Shown in pieces: positions 57,750 through 64,000 of a stretch of DNA of 64,000 nucleotides. The stretch comes from Pseudomonas sivasensis (GTDB lineage: Bacteria; Pseudomonadota; Gammaproteobacteria; Pseudomonadales; Pseudomonadaceae), in contig NZ_JAAOWU010000019.1 of the NCBI RefSeq assembly GCF_013778505.1, positions 1-64,000 of the forward strand, given 5' to 3'. Under the pieces are notes generated by a model. It did no database searches and was not told the origin of the DNA. It saw only the letters and a list, made by a program, of their open reading frames with translations. How positions within the stretch are numbered: the first letter of the stretch is position 1; each line of letters opens with the position of its first letter. The translations under genes and the position numbers were made by a program.

Positions 57750-59255
57750 TCAGTTGTTGTACAGATCGATGATCGCGCTCACCGCCTGGGTCTTGATCTT
57801 CGACGAGTCGTTACGCGCCTGTTCGATCTTGTTCAGGTAAGCCTCGTCGACGTCACCGGTCACGTACTTGCCGTCGAACACAGCGCAATCGAACTGGTCG
57901 ATCTTGATCTTGCCACCGCCGACAGCCTCGATCAGGTCCGGCAGATCCTGGTAGATCAGCCAATCGGCGCCGATCAGGTCGGCCACGTCCTGGGTCGTGC
58001 GGTTGTGTGCGATCAATTCGTGAGCGCTCGGCATGTCGATACCGTACACGTTCGGATAACGCACGGCAGGCGCTGCGGAACAGAAATACACGTTCTTAGC
58101 ACCGGCTTCGCGGGCCATCTGGATGATCTGCTTGCAGGTGGTGCCGCGCACGATGGAGTCATCCACCAGCATCACGTTCTTGCCGCGAAATTCCAGCTCG
58201 ATGGCGTTGAGCTTCTGGCGTACCGACTTCTTGCGCGCTGCCTGGCCCGGCATGATGAAGGTACGGCCGATGTAGCGGTTCTTCACGAAGCCTTCGCGGA
58301 ACTTGACGCCCAAATGGTTCGCCAACTCCAGCGCCGCAGTACGACTGGTATCCGGGATCGGGATCACAACGTCGATGTCGTGTTCAGGACGCTCACGCAG
58401 GATCTTGTCGGCCAGTTTCTCGCCCATGCGCAGGCGTGCCTTGTATACCGAAACGCCGTCGATGATCGAATCCGGACGCGCCAGGTAGACGTGCTCGAAG
58501 ATGCACGGGGTGAGTTTCGGCGCTACGGCGCACTGACGGGTGTGCAACTTGCCGTCTTCGGTGATGTACACCGCTTCGCCCGGCGCGAGGTCGCGGATCA
58601 GGGTGAAGCCCAGCACGTCGAGGGACACGCTTTCGGACGCGATCATGTACTCGACGCCTTCGTCGGTATGACGCTGGCCGAACACGATCGGGCGGATGCC
58701 GTGCGGGTCGCGGAAGCCGACGATGCCGTAGCCGGTAATCATCGCCACGACGGCATAACCGCCGACGCAGCGGTTATGCACGTCGATCACGGCGGCGAAC
58801 ACGTCTTCTTCGGTGGGCTGCAGCTTGCCGCGCTGGGCCAGCTCGTGGGCAAACACGTTGAGCAGCACTTCCGAATCGGAGCTGGTGTTGACGTGGCGCA
58901 GGTCAGACTCGTAAATCTCTTTGGCCAGTTGCTCAACGTTGGTCAGGTTACCGTTGTGCGCCAGGGTGATGCCATAAGGCGAGTTGACGTAAAACGGTTG
59001 AGCCTCAGCCGAGGTCGAGCTACCAGCAGTCGGGTAACGCACATGGCCAATGCCCATGTGTCCGACCAGGCGCTGCATGTGACGCTGATGAAACACGTCA
59101 CGTACCAGCCCATTATCCTTGCGCAGGAATAACCGGCCGTCGTGGCTGGTCACAATACCGGCAGCATCCTGGCCGCGGTGCTGGAGGACGGTTAGCGCGT
59201 CATACAGCGCCTGATTGACGTTCGACTTACCGACGATACCGACGATGCCACACAT
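57750..59255 (-). CDS. purF: Amidophosphoribosyltransferase
   Basis: This 501-residue enzyme catalyses the first step of purine synthesis from PRPP and glutamine. The start at 59255 puts Cys2 (MCGIVGIVG) at the N-terminus as the glutaminase nucleophile after Met removal. The C-terminal phosphoribosyltransferase domain has the PRPP loop VMLVDDSIVRGTT. Length is normal. It follows cvpA after about 40 bases. Confidence 0.97.
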   Translation of the reverse strand: MCGIVGIVGKSNVNQALYDALTVLQHRGQDAAGIVTSHDGRLFLRKDNGLVRDVFHQRHMQRLVGHMGIGHVRYPTAGSSTSAEAQPFYVNSPYGITLAHNGNLTNVEQLAKEIYESDLRHVNTSSDSEVLLNVFAHELAQRGKLQPTEEDVFAAVIDVHNRCVGGYAVVAMITGYGIVGFRDPHGIRPIVFGQRHTDEGVEYMIASESVSLDVLGFTLIRDLAPGEAVYITEDGKLHTRQCAVAPKLTPCIFEHVYLARPDSIIDGVSVYKARLRMGEKLADKILRERPEHDIDVVIPIPDTSRTAALELANHLGVKFREGFVKNRYIGRTFIMPGQAARKKSVRQKLNAIELEFRGKNVMLVDDSIVRGTTCKQIIQMAREAGAKNVYFCSAAPAVRYPNVYGIDMPSAHELIAHNRTTQDVADLIGADWLIYQDLPDLIEAVGGGKIKIDQFDCAVFDGKYVTGDVDEAYLNKIEQARNDSSKIKTQAVSAIIDLYNN

Positions 59256-59296
59256 GCGACGCAACCCCTACTTAATGAATCTTGACTGAACACAGC

Positions 59297-59854
59297 TTAC
59301 TGAGGCGTTTTGGCCGGTAAGAGGTGTTCCTTGAACGGAAGATCAGCGGGTACGCTGATCCCGCTGGCCAGCCACTGACTGCTCCACCCCAAGATGAGGT
59401 TCTTGGACCAATCTGCAACTAATAGAAATTTTGGCACGAGTACCGACTCCTGCCACCACGAATCCTGCTGTACCGGCCCCAGGCTCAACAGCCCGACCGC
59501 CACGACCACCAGCAACGCGCCACGCGCGGCGCCAAAGGCCATGCCGAGAAATCGATCGGTCCCGGAGAGACCGGTGACACGTATCAATTCGCCAATAAGA
59601 TAGTTGACCATTGCTCCCACCAGCAGCGTGGCGATGAACATGATGGCGCAGCCCGCGATGACGCGAGCCGAGGGTGTCTCTATGTATCCGGCCAGATAGA
59701 CCGACAGTGAACCACCGAACATCCAGGCTACGACTCCTGCGATGATCCAGGTCAGCAACGACAGTGCTTCTTTTACGAAGCCGCGGCTTAGACTGATCAA
59801 AGCGGAGATGGCGACGATTGCAACAATCGCCCAATCAACCCAGGTAAATGGCAC
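59297..59854 (-). CDS. cvpA: CvpA family membrane protein
   Basis: This 185-residue inner-membrane protein has four predicted helices and the family opening FTWVDWAIVAIVAISALISL, with GFVKEALSL after the first helix. CvpA is needed for colicin V production in E. coli and is conserved upstream of purF. It is the first gene before purF on the minus strand. Confidence 0.94.
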   Translation of the reverse strand: MPFTWVDWAIVAIVAISALISLSRGFVKEALSLLTWIIAGVVAWMFGGSLSVYLAGYIETPSARVIAGCAIMFIATLLVGAMVNYLIGELIRVTGLSGTDRFLGMAFGAARGALLVVVAVGLLSLGPVQQDSWWQESVLVPKFLLVADWSKNLILGWSSQWLASGISVPADLPFKEHLLPAKTPQ

Positions 59855-59987
59855 GTTTGAGCCTACGGACAGATAAGGCGGCGCATTTTAGCAGAGCGCC
59901 GGGCTATCGGTAAGCTGTGATTGCAGCTGCTTTGCAAATCAATAGTTTGTGGCGAGCCAGCACCATTTCAACCCATTGAAAAACCAA

Positions 59988-60077
59988 TGTGGGAGAGGGC
60001 TTGCTCGCGATGGCGGCGGATCAGTCAATTCATCCGTTGACTGTCACAACGCCATCGAGAGCAAGCCCCCTCCCACA
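59988..60077. repeat. REPIN between cvpA and the SPOR gene
   Basis: TGTGGGAGAGGGCTTGCTC and the inverted AGCAAGCCCCCTCCCACA (ending 60077) bound a 90-bp hairpin of the same REP class as the 1.9-kb array. TTTGTGGCGAGCC at 59946 looks like a fragment of another REP. It lies between the two genes and is not coding. Confidence 0.9.
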
Positions 60078-60111
60078 TTTGATCGCATTCCAAGCCAAAA
60101 TCGATACGAAC

Positions 60112-60762
60112 TCAGCCGCGCTCAGGTTGGAAACGCGTAACGAACCCCTTCAGGTTTTGCTGGCGATCCAGCAAGTCACGCAGGCGGTCGGCCTCGGCAC
60201 GCTCGATCAGCGGCCCGATAAACACGCGATTCTTGCCATCGGCACTGCGGATATAGGCGTTGTAACCCTGGCTGCGCAGCTTCTTCTGCAAGGCATCGGC
60301 ACCTTCGCGATTGCCCAGGCTAGCCACCTGGATCGACCAACTGATCGGCAAACCGTTAGGATCGATACGGCTCTGACCCACGTCCGGCTTGCCCGGCGCG
60401 GCAGGTTGCGGCGCTACCGGCTTGGGCGCAGGCACCGGTGCGGCAGGCTTGGCGGCTACGACTGGAGCCGGAGCGGGCTTGACCACCGGCACGCTCGGCT
60501 GCACCGGCGTAGAGGGCGCCGCCATTTCCTCATCGGTCGGCACAGGCTCTTCCTCAGGCAAGGCCTGGGGCTCAGGGACCACAACCGGCTCAACCTGCAC
60601 CTGCGGCAATGACGGTGCCTCGGGCGCAGCCGGGGCCTCGACGACCACTTGGCGCTGTTCGTCCTGACGGGAAAACAGCATCGGCAGGAAAATCACCGCC
60701 AATGCCACCAATACCAGGGCGCCGACCATTCGCTGCTTGTATGCGCTATCCAGTAATGCCAT
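60112..60762 (-). CDS. SPOR domain protein (DedD-like)
   Basis: This 216-residue protein has one N-terminal transmembrane helix (about 13-29), a long Pro/Ala/Val-rich periplasmic linker (about 35-135) and a C-terminal SPOR domain (about 140-210: WSIQVASLGNREGADALQKK, NAYIRSADG). SPOR proteins bind septal peptidoglycan. The start at 60762 overlaps the folC end by 17 bases, as in other Pseudomonas. The frame is open further upstream but that is folC sequence. Confidence 0.9.
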   Translation of the reverse strand: MALLDSAYKQRMVGALVLVALAVIFLPMLFSRQDEQRQVVVEAPAAPEAPSLPQVQVEPVVVPEPQALPEEEPVPTDEEMAAPSTPVQPSVPVVKPAPAPVVAAKPAAPVPAPKPVAPQPAAPGKPDVGQSRIDPNGLPISWSIQVASLGNREGADALQKKLRSQGYNAYIRSADGKNRVFIGPLIERAEADRLRDLLDRQQNLKGFVTRFQPERG

Positions 60763-62053
60763 GTGCAGCTTCCTCCGTGGAGCGCCGGGCCAACCACTCA
60801 AGCGCCTCGGCAACACAATAAAATGATCCGAACAACAGAATCTCGTCCTCGGCCGTCGCTAACGCGCACTGCGCCTCAAGGGCAGCGGTCACGCTTGCAT
60901 ACGACGTCACGGGCGCACCAAGGTTCTGCAACGCAACTTTAAGCTCTGCGGACGGACGGCTGCGCGGTGTATCCAGCGGCGCCACCGCCCACGCCTGAAC
61001 ACTGCCCTGCAACGGTGCAATCACGCCGTCCAGATCCTTATCGGCAAGCAACCCAAAGACGGCCAGACGACGCCCCACCGGCGGCGTAAGCGCCAGGCGC
61101 TGCGCCAGGTACTCGGCCGCATGAGGGTTATGACCTACATCCAGCAACAAGTTGAGGCGTTTGCCCTGCCACTCGAATGCGCGACGATCCAAGCGGCCCA
61201 CCATTCGGGCTGCCAGCAAAGTCGCAGCAATCTGCTCGGCATGCCAAGGCAGATCCAGCAGCAGATAGGCTTGCAAGGCGAGCGCGGCGTTTTCCATCGG
61301 CAGGTTCAGCAGCGGCAGATCGCGCAGCTCTACAACTTGGCCACGGGCATCCCGCCCTTGCCACTGCCAGTGCTGCGCGCCGATTTCAAGATTAAATTCG
61401 CGACCACGCAGGTAGAACGGGCAATCCAGCTCGCGCACCTTGTCCAGCAAGGGCTGCGGCGGATCCAGATCACCACACAGCGCGGGCTTGCCTTGGCGGA
61501 AAATTCCGGCCTTTTCGTAAGACACCGACTCGCGGGTATCCCCTAGGTAGTCAGCATGGTCAACACCAATACTGGTCACCAGCGCCAGGTCGGCATCCAC
61601 CACGTTGACTGTGTCCAGACGCCCACCCAGACCGACTTCCAGAACCACCACATCCAACTGCGCACGCTCGAACAACCAGAACGCCGCGAGGGTGCCCATC
61701 TCGAAGTAAGTCAGGGAAGTCTCGCCCCGGCCGGCATCCAGTGCGGCGAAGGCTTCGCAGAGTTGCTCGTCAGTGGCCTCAAGGCCATTGAGTTGCACCC
61801 GCTCGTTGTAGCGCAGCAGGTGCGGTGAGCTGTACACGCCTACCTTCAGCCCTTGGGCTTGCAGCAGCGCGGCGACAAAGGCGCAGGTAGAGCCTTTGCC
61901 GTTGGTGCCGGTCACCGTGATCACACGCGGTGCCGGACGGCCCAACCCGAGGCGGGCCGCTACCTGTTGCGAGCGCTCCAGGCCCATGTCGATGGCGGAC
62001 GGATGCAACTGCTCAAGGTAGGCGAGCCACTCGCCCAGGGTACGTTGGGTCAT
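60746..62053 (-). CDS. folC: Dihydrofolate synthase/folylpolyglutamate synthase
   Basis: This 435-residue enzyme adds glutamate to dihydropteroate and polyglutamates to folates. The Mur-ligase-type ATP loop VTGTNGKGSTCAFV, the central GVDHADYLG and the C-terminal domain opening GHNPHAAEYLAQRLA are present. It overlaps accD by 4 bases. Confidence 0.96.
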   Translation of the reverse strand: MTQRTLGEWLAYLEQLHPSAIDMGLERSQQVAARLGLGRPAPRVITVTGTNGKGSTCAFVAALLQAQGLKVGVYSSPHLLRYNERVQLNGLEATDEQLCEAFAALDAGRGETSLTYFEMGTLAAFWLFERAQLDVVVLEVGLGGRLDTVNVVDADLALVTSIGVDHADYLGDTRESVSYEKAGIFRQGKPALCGDLDPPQPLLDKVRELDCPFYLRGREFNLEIGAQHWQWQGRDARGQVVELRDLPLLNLPMENAALALQAYLLLDLPWHAEQIAATLLAARMVGRLDRRAFEWQGKRLNLLLDVGHNPHAAEYLAQRLALTPPVGRRLAVFGLLADKDLDGVIAPLQGSVQAWAVAPLDTPRSRPSAELKVALQNLGAPVTSYASVTAALEAQCALATAEDEILLFGSFYCVAEALEWLARRSTEEAAHGITG

Positions 62054-62970
62054 AGGTTCGCAGGCACTGGCGGTACGACGATAGGCTCGACTTTAGGCGC
62101 GACGTACACAGGTGTCGGCAGGCCCATCATTTGCGCCAACAGGTTACCCAGACGTGGACGCAGTTCACCACGCGGGATGATCAAGTCGATTGCGCCGTGC
62201 TCCAGCAAAAACTCGCTGCGCTGGAAACCTTCCGGCAATTTCTCGCGAACGGTCTGCTCGATCACGCGCGGGCCGGCAAAGCCGATCAGGGCTTTTGGCT
62301 CGCCGACGATCACATCGCCCAGCATCGCCAGGCTGGCAGAAACACCACCGTAGACCGGGTCGGTCAGCACGGAGATGAACGGAATACCTTCTTCGCGCAG
62401 ACGCGCCAGCACCGCTGAGGTCTTGGCCATTTGCATCAGGGAGATCAGGGCTTCCTGCATACGCGCACCACCGGAGGCGGCGAAGCAGATCATCGGGCAA
62501 CGGTTTTCCAGGGCGTAGTTGGCGGCGCGCACGAAGCGCTCGCCGACGATCGCACCCATGGAGCCACCCATGAAGGAGAACTCGAACGCCGAGACCACCA
62601 CCGGCATACCCAGCAGCTTGCCGCTGACCGAAATCAGCGCGTCCTTCTCACCGGTCTGCTTTTGTGCAGCGGTCAGGCGGTCCTTGTACTTCTTGCCGTC
62701 GCGAAACTTAAGGCGATCCACTGGCTCCAGGTCAGCACCCAGCTCGTTACGGCCGTCAGCGTCCAGGAAGATGTCGATGCGGGCGCGGGCGCCGATACGC
62801 ATGTGGTGGTTGCACTTTGGGCAAACGTCCAGGGTCTTTTCCAGCTCCGGACGGTACAGCACCGCGTCGCAGGAAGGGCACTTGTGCCACAGACCTTCAG
62901 GAACCGAGCTTTTTTTCACCTCGGAACGCATGATCGAAGGGATCAGTTTGTCTACTAACCAGTTGCTCAT
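62050..62970 (-). CDS. accD: Acetyl-CoA carboxylase carboxyltransferase beta subunit
   Basis: This 306-residue subunit of acetyl-CoA carboxylase has the zinc ribbon CPSC/CPKC near residues 33-55 and the carboxyltransferase domain with RFVRAANYALENRCPMICFA. The start at 62970 (MSNWLVDKLIP) matches the family; a start 33 bases upstream is less likely. It is first of the accD-folC-SPOR unit. Confidence 0.97.
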   Translation of the reverse strand: MSNWLVDKLIPSIMRSEVKKSSVPEGLWHKCPSCDAVLYRPELEKTLDVCPKCNHHMRIGARARIDIFLDADGRNELGADLEPVDRLKFRDGKKYKDRLTAAQKQTGEKDALISVSGKLLGMPVVVSAFEFSFMGGSMGAIVGERFVRAANYALENRCPMICFAASGGARMQEALISLMQMAKTSAVLARLREEGIPFISVLTDPVYGGVSASLAMLGDVIVGEPKALIGFAGPRVIEQTVREKLPEGFQRSEFLLEHGAIDLIIPRGELRPRLGNLLAQMMGLPTPVYVAPKVEPIVVPPVPANL

Positions 62971-63214
62971 GCTTTCTTTCTCCAGTACCGGTGGCTTGAA
63001 CACAGCCCCGCGTATGCCCTTGAGCTAAATTCATATGTGGCGATGACGCCGGCTGGACGGGGTCAGACGTTCGACCTGCCATTTCCAGCCTGCATCCTCA
63101 GCCTTCCAGACAACCTGCCAGCGCAGAGTTGCCACTTCATTTCCGGGCCATCCTCAGACGGCACCGGGCTGTTTTACACAGTGGTAGTTATGGACGGCGG
63201 CAGACTGCCAGCCG

Positions 63215-63835
63215 TCACATCCCGCGCACAGCCTGCATAAATGCGCGAATCTTGTCGTGATCCTTGAGACCCTTGCCCTGCTCCACGCCACCGCTGACAT
63301 CCACGGCGTAAGGGCGAACCTGCTCAATGGCTGCCGCAACGTTCGCGGGATTGAGCCCACCTGCCAGGATGATCGGCTTGCTTAAACCCTCAGGAATCAG
63401 CGACCAATCGAACGCTTCGCCAGTGCCGCCGGGCACGCCTTCGACATACGTATCCAGCAAAATCCCGCGGGCGCCACCGTAGGCGGCACACGCGCTGGCG
63501 ATATCGTCCCCAGACTTCACGCGCAGCGCCTTGATATACGGACGCTGATAGCTTTCACATTCGTCCGGGGTTTCGTCGCCATGAAACTGCAACATGTCCA
63601 GTTGCACGGCATCCAGGGTTTCATTGAGTTCACAACGACTAGCATTGACGAACAAACCCACGGTAGTCACGAACGGTGGCAATGCGGCAATAATCGCCCG
63701 CGCCTGCAACACATTCACCGCCCGCGGGCTCCTGGCATAAAACACGAAACCAATGGCGTCCGCCCCCGCCTCGACTGCCGCCAGCGCATCTTCTATGCGG
63801 GTAATCCCGCAAATCTTGCTGCGAACGACGGGCAT
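63215..63835 (-). CDS. trpF: Phosphoribosylanthranilate isomerase
   Basis: This 206-residue TIM-barrel enzyme of tryptophan synthesis has the catalytic Cys in KICGITRIED and the Asp in LLDTYVEGVPGGTGEAFDW, and ends in the phosphate loop AVDVSGGVEQGKGLKD. It lies between truA and accD, as in other Pseudomonas. About 245 bases separate it from accD; no gene is evident there. Confidence 0.96.
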   Translation of the reverse strand: MPVVRSKICGITRIEDALAAVEAGADAIGFVFYARSPRAVNVLQARAIIAALPPFVTTVGLFVNASRCELNETLDAVQLDMLQFHGDETPDECESYQRPYIKALRVKSGDDIASACAAYGGARGILLDTYVEGVPGGTGEAFDWSLIPEGLSKPIILAGGLNPANVAAAIEQVRPYAVDVSGGVEQGKGLKDHDKIRAFMQAVRGM

Positions 63836-63898
63836 ATCGTAGAAACCTCAGGGTTGGACCGAGAAAGTCCCGGATGGTAACAAAAGCTTTTCCGGGCG

Positions 63899-64000
63899 TC
63901 AGCCGCCAAGTTCGCTGAATCCGGTAAGGAAGTGCGGCCCGATAAATCGCTGGGGCAGTTCGAACTCGTCGCGGTACTCCACATCCACCAGATATAGGCC
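63899..64000 (-). CDS. truA: tRNA pseudouridine synthase A, C-terminal end only
   Basis: The last 33 codons of a gene enter from the right edge on the minus strand, reading GLYLVDVEYRDEFELPQRF and ending TGFSELGG. The text and the position next to trpF match Pseudomonas TruA, which makes pseudouridine at positions 38-40 of tRNAs. The rest lies outside the window. Confidence 0.85.
   Translation of the reverse strand, partial: GLYLVDVEYRDEFELPQRFIGPHFLTGFSELGG

Noticed and set aside
56425..57840. Plus-strand open frame of 471 codons across metZ
   Set aside because: metZ on the minus strand is complete with its PLP lysine. The plus-strand frame also crosses into purF and has no motif.
59989..60612. 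Plus-strand open frame beginning in the REPIN before the SPOR gene
   Set aside because: It starts inside a repeat and runs antisense to a SPOR-domain gene; no protein features.

Overview
The window is chromosomal DNA of a Pseudomonas, most likely of the P. fluorescens group. The evidence is the gene order accD-folC-SPOR gene-cvpA-purF-metZ and thrS-infC-rpmI-rplT-pheST-ihfA, an rsmE-type CsrA gene, DUF1654 and DUF2388 proteins, and inverted REP pairs (REPINs) with the GTGGGAGGGGGCTTGCTCCC core. Nearly all of it is ordinary, densely packed Pseudomonas sequence; the accessory parts are the repeat array at 1.9-3.2 kb and a decayed integrated element at 20.8-23.8 kb.

Region by region. 0-1.9 kb: the end of a flavin monooxygenase gene, translationally overlapped with a sulfonate-type binding protein gene. 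1.9-3.25 kb: eight REPIN hairpins repeated in tandem with a 173-bp period. 3.25-9.5 kb: a siderophore uptake locus (TonB-dependent receptor with a signalling domain, periplasmic binding protein, two FecCD permeases, ATPase). 9.5-15 kb: an Lrp regulator, then a GntR regulator, polar amino-acid ABC importer and gamma-glutamyltransferase on the minus strand. 15.2-20.7 kb: a two-component system divergent from a BamA paralogue, and small exported proteins. 20.8-23.8 kb: a 2.9-kb remnant element bounded by a 46-bp duplication of the 3' end of tRNA-Pro(GGG).

23.9-31.2 kb: the translation cluster thrS-infC-rpmI-rplT-pheS-pheT-ihfA-merR. 31.5-33.6 kb: small proteins, including a cold-shock protein and an I78-type inhibitor lipoprotein. 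33.6-40.6 kb: a complete ribose operon rbsBACRKD ending in an exported nucleoside hydrolase, with LacI-type operators in front. 41-45.5 kb: periplasmic asparaginase, an SOS-box-controlled DUF1654-endonuclease I pair, rsmE and a HAD phosphatase. 45.7-53.2 kb: a metal-type two-component system, a pcp-DUF979-DUF969 operon, an MFS exporter, a coiled-coil protein and a GYF-domain membrane protein. 53.5-55.6 kb: four tRNA genes around a PuuB-like oxidase. 55.7-64 kb: SDR-metZ-purF-cvpA, SPOR-folC-accD, trpF and the end of truA.

Functional threads: iron-siderophore import; salvage of gamma-glutamyl/amino-acid compounds and pyroglutamyl peptides; nucleoside cleavage in the periplasm feeding ribose uptake and phosphorylation; post-transcriptional control by RsmE; and core biosynthesis (methionine, purines, folate, malonyl-CoA, tryptophan). 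No complete phage, CRISPR array or obvious new defence system is visible. The best leads are the tandem REPIN array, the BamA paralogue with its two-component system, the pcp-DUF979-DUF969 operon with an operator-like palindrome, and the LexA-box DUF1654-endA operon.
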